From: Sphingomonadaceae bacterium
Lineage (GTDB): Bacteria; Pseudomonadota; Alphaproteobacteria; Sphingomonadales; Sphingomonadaceae
Assembly (NCBI GenBank): GCA_024236155.1
Contig: JACKLA010000002.1
Location: 186,001 to 250,000, forward strand
DNA: 64,000 bases
Direction of reading: 5' to 3'
Shown here piece by piece: positions 8,452 to 15,920 of this stretch. The notes beneath the pieces were generated by a model that was not told where the DNA came from, made no database searches, and was given only the letters and a program-made list of their open reading frames with translations. Both the position numbers and the translations under genes were made by a program. Position 1 is the first letter of the stretch. Each line of letters begins with the position of its first letter.

Positions 8452-9057
8452 TCAGTCGAGCCAAGCAAGCCGGCGCGAAAGATTGGCGATGATCGCTGCC
8501 GTGACACCCCAGATGCGGAAACCGTCGTGATGCATCTCAAGATAGTGTCGCATATTGCCCCTCCAGAACACTTCATGCTCGGTCCAGTTGCGCCGGTCCA
8601 TCAGCAGGTCGAGCGGGGCCTCGAACCACGCCTCGACCTCGCGCGGGTGGGGAACCAGATCGAGATCGGGCGGGACAACGCCCAGGACCGGGGTGATGTC
8701 GAACCCGGTTCCGGTCTGATACCGGTCGGTGGTCCCGATCAGGCGAACATGCCGACGGTGGAGCGCCAACTCCTCTTCCGCCTCGCGCAGCGCAGCCTCG
8801 ATTGCGTCTTCACCGGGGTCGAGCTTGCCGCCGGGGAAGGCGACCTGCCCCGGATGATCACGCAGGTAGTCTGGGCGTTTGGTCAGGATCACACCGGGGC
8901 CACCATCGCTTTCGGCCCGGTCGGTGATGGCAATCAGCACCGCCGCATCGGCGGTCCGATCCGCATCGGCGAAGCGGACATCGTTCATCAGGTCGGGGAT
9001 GTCCCGACCGTGGCCGTCCTCGAACAGGCGGGCGAGCTTTTCGAACAGGGCACTCAT
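8452..9057 (-). CDS. Nudix hydrolase, NudL-type CoA pyrophosphatase
   Basis: 201 residues. The Nudix box is GGKLDPGEDAIEAALREAEEEL, preceded by the signature that marks the CoA/NudL subgroup (LTKRPDYLRDHPGQVAFPGG). Members hydrolyse CoA and its derivatives to 4'-phosphopantetheine and 3',5'-ADP. The glycine normally present at the end of the Nudix box (EExG) is alanine here (EELAL), a tolerated variation. ATG at 9057 overlaps the stop of the upstream DUF1285 gene (ATGA), so the two are coupled. cca follows 22 bases downstream. Confidence 0.9.
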   Translation of the reverse strand: MSALFEKLARLFEDGHGRDIPDLMNDVRFADADRTADAAVLIAITDRAESDGGPGVILTKRPDYLRDHPGQVAFPGGKLDPGEDAIEAALREAEEELALHRRHVRLIGTTDRYQTGTGFDITPVLGVVPPDLDLVPHPREVEAWFEAPLDLLMDRRNWTEHEVFWRGNMRHYLEMHHDGFRIWGVTAAIIANLSRRLAWLD

Positions 9058-9602
9058 ATGGGAAGCAACGAGAAGGTCTCGCCCATGCTGCTGACAGTCC
9101 AGTTGTCACCCTGCGCCAAAGCGATCTCGGCCAGCTGCGCGTAAGTGCTGCGGTTGAGCCGCGCCTCGCATCCGCGCCGGACCATCAGGTAAAGCGCCGG
9201 TGTGTCCGCATCGCCTGCCGCGCGCAGCGGGTTGTCTGGTCCTGCGATCACCAGTTCGTCGGTATTGGTGCGGAAGGCGAGGCTGCCATCGGTCTGCGAG
9301 ACATCGGTTGCGACGAAGGGTGCGTCCTCGACCTCGATCACCAGCTTTTCGAACGGGGTGACCAGCCAGTGCCGCCCGCTGTCGTCGCGCGTCAGCAGGC
9401 CGGAAAAGGCGCGGACCATGGCGGTGCGGGTTATTGGACTATCCTGATGGTACCACGTCCCGTCAGCCGCGATCCGCATTGCGCTGTCACCGGTCTTTTG
9501 CGGTTGCCATTGCTCCACCGGCGGCAGTTTTCGCGCCGCAACCTGCTCGGCGACTTCGGCGAGTGTCAGTCCGGCGAGTTCGGGTGGGGGTTCGTAAGGC
9601 AT
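9054..9602 (-). CDS. DUF1285 family protein
   Basis: Soluble protein of 182 residues beginning MPYEPPPELAG. Signatures of DUF1285 are visible: the W at DGTWYHQDSPITR and the stretch HWLVTPFEKLVIEVEDAPF. The family is common in proteobacteria; its role is unknown, and members often sit next to Nudix or cca genes as here. The start at 9602 is chosen because the open frame further upstream runs into the palindromic repeat at 9646-9764 and does not look like coding sequence. Confidence 0.85.
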   Translation of the reverse strand: MPYEPPPELAGLTLAEVAEQVAARKLPPVEQWQPQKTGDSAMRIAADGTWYHQDSPITRTAMVRAFSGLLTRDDSGRHWLVTPFEKLVIEVEDAPFVATDVSQTDGSLAFRTNTDELVIAGPDNPLRAAGDADTPALYLMVRRGCEARLNRSTYAQLAEIALAQGDNWTVSSMGETFSLLPI

Positions 9603-9645
9603 TGCCTGTCTGGTGGCAGAATGTCTCTCCGACCTCAACTGCCGG

Positions 9646-9764
9646 AAACCCACCCCGTTGCAGCTAGACTCGCTTCGCTCGTCAAGCTTCACTGCTCCTC
9701 CCGTGCGGGAGGGGAGCGAGACTTGCTGAGCCGAAGGTGAAGCTAGTCGCAGCGGGGTGGGTTT
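9646..9764. repeat. Palindromic intergenic element, about 119 bp
   Basis: Left arm AAACCCACCCCGTTGCAGCTAG (from 9646) and right arm CTAGTCGCAGCGGGGTGGGTTT (ending 9764) form a 22-base inverted repeat with few mismatches. An inner hairpin CTCCCGTGCGGGAG lies between them. The element fills the gap between the GNAT gene stop and the DUF1285 start, both leftward. It could act as a transcript-processing or attenuation structure, or be a non-autonomous mobile repeat. No second copy was noticed in this window. Confidence 0.75.
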
Positions 9765-9774
9765 GTGACCCCGT

Positions 9775-10299
9775 TTACCCTTGCCACGGCCCAAGCATAC
9801 CCTCTTCCGGCAGTACCGCAGGATTGGCGCAGCGGACCAGCAGGCGGGTGCGTTCAAATGGACCGGGGCAGTGCCAGCCTTGTGTCGGTGCAGCGGTGAA
9901 GCCCCAGAAGCGGCCGTAATATTCGGGATCGCCGATCATTACCTGCGGCAGGGCGGAGGAGGTTTCGCTGGCGGATGCATCGACCGCCTCCAGCGCGGCA
10001 ACCATCAGTCCCTTGCCGAAGCCTTCGCTCTGGCGTTCGGGCACCACGGCAACGGGGCCGACCATCAGCATCGGGTGCTGGCGACCCTCGCGGTCGGTCA
10101 GGGCGACAGGCCACAGCTGGATCGTGCCGACGAGGTATTCCTCCTCGTCCAGCGCGGCGAAGCTGAGTGCGGGCAGCCAGTCCATGCCTTCGCGGATGCG
10201 ATAGGCGGTGCGCGCATGGCGACCCGGCCCGAAGGCGCGGTCGAGCAATTGCTCGATCAGCTCGGGTTCGATCGCAGAGAGGGGGACAAGCGTCGCCAT
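9775..10299 (-). CDS. GNAT family N-acetyltransferase (YhbS-like)
   Basis: 174 residues starting MATLVPLSAIEPELIEQLL. The acetyl-CoA-binding motif A is seen as MVGPVAVVPERQSEGFGKGLM, followed by AALEAV and a C-terminal strand containing YYGRFWGF, as in the COG3153 (YhbS) group of predicted acetyltransferases. The substrate cannot be read from sequence. It is the first gene on the promoter-distal side of the palindromic repeat and may be transcribed into the DUF1285-Nudix-cca block. Confidence 0.85.
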   Translation of the reverse strand: MATLVPLSAIEPELIEQLLDRAFGPGRHARTAYRIREGMDWLPALSFAALDEEEYLVGTIQLWPVALTDREGRQHPMLMVGPVAVVPERQSEGFGKGLMVAALEAVDASASETSSALPQVMIGDPEYYGRFWGFTAAPTQGWHCPGPFERTRLLVRCANPAVLPEEGMLGPWQG

Positions 10300-10364
10300 G
10301 GCGCGCGCCGATAGGGCGGGGGGTGCCGTGTGTCGATCAAATTCGGCTTGATGCGGGCCAGCGC

Positions 10365-11552
10365 CTACTTCTTGGGTGTCAGCCGCAGCAGGTGCGCGTC
10401 CTGTCCTTCTTCGATTACCCAAATCGCGCCATCCGATGCCTCGGCGATGGAACGCATGCGGTCACCCAGCGGATAGCGCGCGATTTCCTTCGCGCTATCG
10501 CCGTCGATCTTGACGCGGATCAGCGCGCGCGATTTCAGGCCGGTGATCAGTGCATTACCTTGCCAGCCATTGAACAGATCGCCCTCGTAAATGATCATGT
10601 CGCTTGGCGCGATGACCGGGGTCCAGCTGACAGCGGCAACCGCGAGGTCGGGGCGCGTTGTGGGGGAGGGGATCGGGGCGCCGCCATATTGCGTGCCGTC
10701 GGACACCAGCGGCCAGCCATAGTTCTTGCCCTTCTCGATCAGGTTCAGCTCGTCGCCGCCTGCCGGGCCATGTTCGACTGCCCACAGCTTGCCATCCGGT
10801 GCGAAGGCAATGCCCAGCGCGTTGCGGTGGCCATAGGACCAGATCTGGTCGGTTGGCGATTTCTGTCCGGCGAAGGGATTGCCCGCCGATGGTGCGCCAT
10901 CGAGATCGAGCCGCACCACCGTGCCGAGATTGTTGCCGTTGTCCTGCGCCGGCTCCTGCGCCTGCCGCTCGCCCGAAGTGACGAACAGGTGCTTGCCATC
11001 GGGCGAGATGGCGAGGCGGTGCGAATAATGGCCCTGCCCGGTCATCTTGGGGGCCTGCTCCCAGATATTGCGGACATCTTCGAGCGTACAGGTCGCTTCG
11101 CTCTCGCAGGCGAGCTTCGCCATGCCGACCACCGCGCCACGATTGCGCCCGCCGCCGTTTTCGACCCAGCTGAGATAGACCGTCCCGCTGGTTTCGTAGT
11201 CCGGCGCGAAGACGAGATCGCCCAGCCCGCCCTGTCCGCCGTAATCGACCTCTGGCGCGCCGCTGACCTTGCCGGTGCGGCCATCGGGCCAGCGGAAGCT
11301 CATCTTGCCGTCGCGGTGCATGATGAACAGGCGCCCGGTGCCCGGTTCGAACTCGATCGCCCACGGATTGTCGAAGCTGGCGACGTGCTCGCTATCGAAG
11401 GCTTCGACCATGGCGGGTGCTGCTTCTTCCGAAGCCGCCGTTGCCGCATCCTTGCCGCTTTCCCCAGTCACCGCATGGCCGCAGCTTGCGAGCGTCAGGA
11501 CCAGCGGCGATAGCAGGAAGGGAAGGCGGCTATGGGTAATGATGTTCGACAA
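10365..11552 (-). CDS. PQQ-dependent sugar dehydrogenase-like lipoprotein
   Basis: 395 residues, six-bladed beta-propeller of the soluble glucose/sorbosone dehydrogenase family. Family landmarks: DNPWAIEFEPGTG at the start of the propeller, GGQGGLGDLVFAPDY, GHYSHRLAISPDGKHLFVT, SYGHRNALGIAFAPDG and EHGPAGGDELN. The N-terminus is a lipoprotein signal (lipobox LASC), so the enzyme is probably membrane-anchored in the periplasm. The start is TTG at 11552, supported by GGAG eight bases upstream. No in-frame ATG fits, because the open frame continues antisense to rnhB. The 5' end overlaps the divergent rnhB start by about 14 bases. Confidence 0.88.
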   Translation of the reverse strand: MSNIITHSRLPFLLSPLVLTLASCGHAVTGESGKDAATAASEEAAPAMVEAFDSEHVASFDNPWAIEFEPGTGRLFIMHRDGKMSFRWPDGRTGKVSGAPEVDYGGQGGLGDLVFAPDYETSGTVYLSWVENGGGRNRGAVVGMAKLACESEATCTLEDVRNIWEQAPKMTGQGHYSHRLAISPDGKHLFVTSGERQAQEPAQDNGNNLGTVVRLDLDGAPSAGNPFAGQKSPTDQIWSYGHRNALGIAFAPDGKLWAVEHGPAGGDELNLIEKGKNYGWPLVSDGTQYGGAPIPSPTTRPDLAVAAVSWTPVIAPSDMIIYEGDLFNGWQGNALITGLKSRALIRVKIDGDSAKEIARYPLGDRMRSIAEASDGAIWVIEEGQDAHLLRLTPKK

Positions 11553-12171
11553 TTGCGGCACTCCGGGCGAAGGTTTCAGTTGCGATCCGCTGGTGATCGG
11601 GGTCGACGAGGCGGGGCGCGGGCCGCTCGCCGGGCCGGTGGTGGCCGCTGCCGTGGCATTGTGCAAGCCGCGACCCGCAGGGCTCGACGATTCCAAGAAA
11701 CTCTCGGCAAAGAAACGCGCCACGCTGGACGCGGCGATCCGCCAGCGATGCGCCTGGGCGGTTGCCGTGGTCGAGCCTGAGGAGATCGACCGGCTCAATA
11801 TTTTCGCTGCCACCATGCATGCCATGACCCGTGCGACGAGGGACCTTGTGGCGCTGTTGCAGGGTCAGCCTGAATGTGTGCTGATCGATGGGAACATGAC
11901 CCCGCAGGGCAGGGTCGGGGAATGGAGCTGGCCCGCCCGTGCAATCGTCGGCGGGGATGCGATCGAACCGGCTATCTCGGCGGCCAGTATCGTCGCCAAG
12001 GAATGGCGCGACCGGATCATGCTCGATGCGGCGCAGGCGCATCCGCAATATGGCTGGGATCGCAACAAGGGATACGGCACGAAAGAGCATATGGAGGCGC
12101 TGCGCGTCCATGGCCCAAGCCCGCTCCATCGCCGCAGTTTCGCGCCGGTTTCGCAAATGGTGCTTCTCTAA
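11539..12171 (+). CDS. rnhB: Ribonuclease HII
   Basis: Removes RNA from RNA-DNA hybrids and single ribonucleotides from DNA. 210 residues. The catalytic carboxylates are visible in VIGVDEAGRGPLAGPV (DE), VLIDGN and the later SIVAKEWRD region; GWDRNKGYGTKEHMEAL is the C-terminal signature. Two adjacent ATGs at 11539 and 11542 can start it. In several alphaproteobacteria rnhB lies directly upstream of ccrM; here a palindromic element and a cation exchanger gene separate the two. Confidence 0.95.
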   Translation: MMFDNCGTPGEGFSCDPLVIGVDEAGRGPLAGPVVAAAVALCKPRPAGLDDSKKLSAKKRATLDAAIRQRCAWAVAVVEPEEIDRLNIFAATMHAMTRATRDLVALLQGQPECVLIDGNMTPQGRVGEWSWPARAIVGGDAIEPAISAASIVAKEWRDRIMLDAAQAHPQYGWDRNKGYGTKEHMEALRVHGPSPLHRRSFAPVSQMVLL

Positions 12172-12184
12172 TCCCCGCGAACGA

Positions 12185-12455
12185 CTAGGCCGCTTGGACA
12201 AATTCCTCAATGCCACGGCCAGACGAGAAAGCGCCAGTTCCGCGTCGCTCCTCCTTGAATATGCAAAAGCATGTCCTGCGTCTTCGCTCCTTGAACTAGC
12301 GCTTTCTCGTCTGGCCCCTTCGGGATTCGGCCCAAATCCGCCCTCACAGCGTTGCGTGACCTCGAAAGTGAGCGGCACTTCCTTCGGTCACACGCCTCGT
12401 GAGATCGAATTTTGACTCGAACCGTGGCGTTGAGGAATTTGTCCACGCGGCCTAG
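12185..12455. repeat. Nested palindromic element, about 270 bp
   Basis: Outer arms of 34 bases (12185-12218 and 12422-12455, beginning CTAGGCCGC and ending GCGGCCTAG) are complementary with two mismatches. Directly inside the left outer arm, 12219-12240 (CCAGACGAGAAAGCGCCAGTTC) pairs with 12293-12314 with one mismatch. A further imperfect hairpin is bounded by GTGACC and GGTCAC (about 12356-12391). The element fills the rnhB/exchanger intergenic gap. Length, terminal inverted repeats and lack of a transposase suggest a MITE-like or other non-autonomous element. A 79-codon frame inside it is not taken as a gene. Confidence 0.8.
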
Positions 12456-12464
12456 ATAGCGCGC

Positions 12465-13397
12465 ATGCTACAGCCGATCCTCCTGAGTATTGCCGGTCTC
12501 GTCCTGCTCGCCATTGGCGGCGAATTGCTCGTGCGCGGGTCGGTCGGGATTGCGCGGAAGCTGAATGTCTCCAACCTGTTTACCGGGCTGGTAATCGTCG
12601 GGGCGGCCACTTCGATGCCCGAGATGGTCGCCAGTGTGGAGGCGGCATTGCTCGGTTCATCGGAGCTGGCATGGGGCAATGTCGTCGGCTCGAACATTTC
12701 CAACACGCTGCTGATCCTGGGTGTTTCGGCGCTGGTGATGCCCATTGTGCTGACGGGTGCGGGCAAGCGCGACGCAGTGATTGCGCTGGTCGCTTCGCTT
12801 GTACTGTGGGCGATCACGGCGGCGCAGGTCGGATCGGTCTGGGTCGGTGCGGCCCTGCTCGCGGGGATCGTGGCCTATGTCTACTGGCGATATTTCCACC
12901 CGCGCCCGAGCGAGCTGGCAGGCGCGGACGAGGAGGAAGAGGCTGTCCTCGCAATCCACTGGGCGGCGCTGGCATTCCTCGGCGGACTGGTGCTGCTGGT
13001 CGGGGGCGGCAATTTGCTCGTCACCGGGGCGATAGACATCGCGCGGCTGTTCAACATCAGCGAAACGGTGATCGGGCTGACCATCGTCGCCATCGGCACC
13101 TCGCTGCCCGAGCTTGCGGCATCGGTCGCGGCTGCACTGCGCGGTAAGCCCGGGCTGGCGCTGGGCAATGTGCTGGGGTCGAACATCTACAATATCCTGC
13201 TGATCGGCGGGGTGACGATGATGGTTGCGCCCGTCCCGGTTCCGGCCAGCCTGCTCGATTACCAGCTGGTGCTGCTCGCCGCATCGGCACTCGCGCTGCT
13301 GGTGCTGCTCGCCACGGCGAAGCAGATCGGGCGCGTCGTGGGTGCCGCGCTGGTGATGATTTTCGCGGTCAATGCGGCGATGGCGCTGTCGGCCTAG
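12465..13397 (+). CDS. Calcium/sodium antiporter (CaCA family, YrbG-like)
   Basis: 310 residues, about ten membrane helices. It has the two antiparallel alpha-repeats of the CaCA superfamily: GAATSMPEMVASVEAALLG with GNVVGSNISNTLLILG in the first half, and GTSLPELAASVAAALRG with GNVLGSNIYNILLIGG in the second. A central acidic loop (ADEEEE) separates the halves. It is expected to exchange cytoplasmic cations (Ca2+ or K+) for Na+ or H+ at the inner membrane. The start ATG 12465 lies 10 bases after the palindromic element, which must therefore form part of its leader or promoter region. Confidence 0.93.
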   Translation: MLQPILLSIAGLVLLAIGGELLVRGSVGIARKLNVSNLFTGLVIVGAATSMPEMVASVEAALLGSSELAWGNVVGSNISNTLLILGVSALVMPIVLTGAGKRDAVIALVASLVLWAITAAQVGSVWVGAALLAGIVAYVYWRYFHPRPSELAGADEEEEAVLAIHWAALAFLGGLVLLVGGGNLLVTGAIDIARLFNISETVIGLTIVAIGTSLPELAASVAAALRGKPGLALGNVLGSNIYNILLIGGVTMMVAPVPVPASLLDYQLVLLAASALALLVLLATAKQIGRVVGAALVMIFAVNAAMALSA

Positions 13398-13424
13398 AAA
13401 AATTCGGCCCTTCGCGGGTGCGGT

Positions 13425-13588
13425 GAGTCCGCAGCGCAACACCCCATCATATCGAGTCCCGCCAAGGCCAATGGACTCAATATCTTGTGGGGGACTCTTT
13501 ATGTTCTCTCCCAAAGATGGGGTAGTTAGCGGCCCGTTAACCATAGTCTGCGAAAATTCCGTCCTTGACGCGGAGTCCGCTTGGACTC
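13425..13588. promoter_or_regulatory. Cluster of six GANTC sites upstream of ccrM
   Basis: GANTC, the recognition sequence of the CcrM methyltransferase encoded just downstream, occurs at 13425-13429, 13454-13458, 13474-13478, 13493-13497, 13573-13577 and 13584-13588. One site per 256 positions is the chance expectation at even base composition. In Caulobacter, methylation of GANTC sites in the ccrM promoter controls its timing; this cluster suggests the same feedback here (inference). Confidence 0.8.
13537..13544 (+). promoter_or_regulatory. CtrA-like box TTAACCAT in the ccrM upstream region
   Basis: TTAACCAT is one of the reported binding-motif forms of the alphaproteobacterial cell-cycle regulator CtrA, which activates ccrM in Caulobacter. 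It lies 78 bases before the ccrM start, between two groups of GANTC sites. Occupancy is not shown by sequence alone. Confidence 0.5.
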
Positions 13589-13621
13589 ACCCTGTGGATA
13601 ACTCAGGGAAGGAAAGTACGG

Positions 13622-14761
13622 ATGGGGGTCATCGAGACCACGAAAGCGCGTGTCGCGCGCGTTGCAAAGCCTGCGCCGGTTGCGCTGTCGGACCTGCCGC
13701 TGGGGCAGATCCTCGATGGCGACTGCGTGGAGGCGATGCGCCGCATTCCCGATGCCAGCATCGACCTTGTCTTTGCCGATCCGCCCTACAACCTCCAGCT
13801 TGGCGGCGATCTGAGCCGCCCCGACGGCAGCCATGTCGACGCGGTGACCGATCACTGGGACCAGTTCGACAGCTTCAAGATCTATGACGATTTCACCCGC
13901 GACTGGCTGATCGAGGCCAAGCGCATCCTCAAACCCGATGGCGCGCTGTGGGTGATCGGCAGTTATCACAACATCTACCGCGTCGGTGCGATCCTGCAGG
14001 ATCTGGGCTTCTGGATCCTCAACGACATCGTCTGGCGCAAGTCGAACCCGATGCCCAATTTCAAGGGTACCCGCTTCACCAACGCGCATGAGACGCTGCT
14101 GTGGTGCAGCCAGGGCGAGAAGGCGAAGTACCACTTCAACTACACCGCGATGAAGACGCTCAATGACGAGTTGCAGATGCGCAGCGACTGGGTGCTGCCG
14201 ATCTGCAACGGGGCGGAACGGCTGAAGGAAGGCGGGCACAAGGTCCACCCGACGCAGAAGCCCGAAAGCCTGCTCTACCGCGTGCTGCTCTCGACCACCG
14301 AGCCGGGCGACGTGGTGCTCGACCCGTTCTTCGGCACCGGCACCACCGGCGCGGTCGCCAAGCGCCTCGGCCGCCACTGGATCGGCTGCGAGCGCGAGAA
14401 TGTCTACCGGGATGCCGCGCTCAAGCGGATCGAAAAGGAACTGCCGCTCGACGAAAGCGCGCTGACCGTAATGCAAAGCAAGCGCGCCGCGCCCAAGGTC
14501 GCCTTCGGCGCGCTGGTGGAGGCGGGCTATATCAAGGCCGGCACGCAGGTCTTCGACAAGAAACGCCGCTGGATCGCGACGGTGAGGGCGGATGGTTCAT
14601 TGGCTTGCGAGAAACAGACCGGCAGCATCCACGGCCTCGGCAAGGATTTGCAGGGCGCCCCCAGCTGCAACGGCTGGAGCTTCTGGCATTATGAGGATGC
14701 AGGTGAGGTGAAGGCTATCGATGCGGCGCGGCAGATGTATCTGCTGGCGGTGGAGGATTGA
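13622..14761 (+). CDS. ccrM: CcrM-type adenine DNA methyltransferase (GANTC)
   Basis: Methylates the adenine of GANTC and times cell-cycle transcription in alphaproteobacteria. 379 residues. Beta-class motif order: catalytic DPPYNLQL at residues 53-60, then the SAM-binding FFGTGTTG at 236-243, with HPTQKP at 209-214. The C-terminal 90 or so residues are the RAMA-type domain that CcrM needs for DNA binding (AGTQVFDKKRRWIATV and GWSFWHYE). The start ATG 13622 has GGGAAGGAAAG upstream. It is a housekeeping solitary enzyme; no cognate restriction nuclease is next to it. The upstream region carries six of its own target sites. Confidence 0.97.
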   Translation: MGVIETTKARVARVAKPAPVALSDLPLGQILDGDCVEAMRRIPDASIDLVFADPPYNLQLGGDLSRPDGSHVDAVTDHWDQFDSFKIYDDFTRDWLIEAKRILKPDGALWVIGSYHNIYRVGAILQDLGFWILNDIVWRKSNPMPNFKGTRFTNAHETLLWCSQGEKAKYHFNYTAMKTLNDELQMRSDWVLPICNGAERLKEGGHKVHPTQKPESLLYRVLLSTTEPGDVVLDPFFGTGTTGAVAKRLGRHWIGCERENVYRDAALKRIEKELPLDESALTVMQSKRAAPKVAFGALVEAGYIKAGTQVFDKKRRWIATVRADGSLACEKQTGSIHGLGKDLQGAPSCNGWSFWHYEDAGEVKAIDAARQMYLLAVED

Positions 14762-14787
14762 GATTGCCCTCTATGACCGCATGCTAG

Positions 14788-15261
14788 TCACGGTTTCCTC
14801 TCCTCAAGACGTCGAAGTAAGACAGAAGCGACCGACAAGTGGTTCAGGCACCGATCAATCGGATCGGTCGTAATGTCGTGGCCTCTTGGGTTGCGAATTG
14901 CTGACATTGCCCCTGCAAAGATAAACTTGAAACCGACTTGCTCATCAATCTCACTTTGATTTGAAAGGGTTGTCAGCCTGATTTTCGGATTGCTTTCCGC
15001 AAACGCGGCCATCATGAGTTTGTAGCCGCTGTCCTTGATTCCCGAGATCTTTTTCACCTGAAGGTCAAGGAATTTGAAGGCCTCGAAAGTGGCTTGCGAG
15101 TAGTGACCGTTATTAAATAGCTTGACCGAAACCTTGCTGATGTCGGGGTGGATATTCCGTTCGTCGAATGGATGCGAACTGTCACATTGTTCGTCCGCAC
15201 CGTAAGCCAATTCTCCAGACATTCGAGCTATGCGCTCAAACAGGCCGAATTGTTCAGACAT
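14788..15261 (-). CDS. TIGR02391 (Ymh) family protein, possible defence gene
   Basis: 157 residues. Hallmarks of the TIGR02391/Ymh family are visible: FNNGHYSQATFEAFKFLD, LMMAAFAESNPKIRLT, and the C-terminal GFKFIFAGAMSAIRNPRGH. Members are known to be scattered near phage, plasmid, transposon and restriction loci; their biochemical role is unknown. The start (15261) overlaps the stop of the upstream DUF5343 frame by 8 bases, so the two form an operon. Base and codon use is more AT-rich than in flanking genes, pointing to acquisition. A defence role is inference from context only. Confidence 0.85.
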   Translation of the reverse strand: MSEQFGLFERIARMSGELAYGADEQCDSSHPFDERNIHPDISKVSVKLFNNGHYSQATFEAFKFLDLQVKKISGIKDSGYKLMMAAFAESNPKIRLTTLSNQSEIDEQVGFKFIFAGAMSAIRNPRGHDITTDPIDRCLNHLSVASVLLRRLEERKP

Positions 15262-15920
15262 ACAGATTCGCTCTGATACTCTTGAAGATATTGTCGTAGG
15301 TTTCTCGCGAACCGTTCGGCGGCAAGTTGATTTCGATGCGGACAGTCAATGCCATGTCCGTTTGCTTATCTTTCACGGATATCCCGGACCCCGTTCTCTC
15401 AACTTTGGCTGCTGCCTTGGGAACTGACGCCCCAGCCTTCTTCACCTGCGGTTTGCGCGGTTTGCTGGCAGGCTTCGCTTGAGATTTATCATCGGGTGCC
15501 TCATAGCCCGACAGCATTCGGAAGACTTGGAAGACACCCGCTTGCCTGCTGCCGATCACTTCGCTGGTTTTATCGGTTGTCCGAAAGTATCCGGTGAGTT
15601 GGGTTTTGGTCAGCTTCCAGGCATCGTCGCCGCGAAGCTCGAAAAGGTCGCTGTATGCTTCTTTGATGAGCTCTGCGAAGGCAGTAGGGAAGCTGTCGTC
15701 AGGCAGCACGGAGCACATCGTGGCCTTTTTCAGTTCGTTTGCCTTCTTCGTCGATCAGGCCAATGAACTGCAGAGCATTTATGACGTAACTTTCGTTGTT
15801 CGAAGCTAGGCCAAACTTCTTCACAGTCTCAGATGTGACCGTTGCAGGAAAGTTTTTCCGCAAATATGCGATCATTTGAGCCACATTGCCTGGGCCTGAA
15901 ATATATGGATGAGAAGCCAT
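15254..15920 (-). pseudogene. DUF5343 family gene broken by a frameshift
   Basis: Two overlapping frames make up one DUF5343 protein. The first (15920 to 15699) starts MASHPYISGPGNVAQMI and contains SNNESYVINALQFIGLIDEE, the family N-terminus. It runs out of frame at TEKGHDVL. The second, ending at 15254, continues with FAELIKEAYSDLFELRGDD and RQAGVFQVFRMLSGYE, the rest of the domain, then a Lys/Pro/Ala-rich linker and a C-terminal domain (ALTVRIEINLPPNGS). Removing one base from the A5-GG run (plus-strand 15724-15730) joins them as TEKATM. It is either a true mutation or a homopolymer error in the assembly. The product would have about 220 residues. Confidence 0.8.

Noticed and set aside
10167..11513. 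448-codon plus-strand frame over the GNAT and dehydrogenase genes
   Set aside because: Antisense shadow of two recognised genes, with no motif of its own.
12207..12446. 79-codon minus-strand frame inside the nested palindrome
   Set aside because: It is encoded wholly by palindromic repeat arms, has no ribosome binding site, and its composition is that of the repeat.
13622..15920. ccrM plus the accessory pair as a restriction-modification system
   Set aside because: CcrM has the housekeeping RAMA domain and a self-regulated promoter, and neither DUF5343 nor TIGR02391 has a nuclease motif that I can see. The pair reads the other way.
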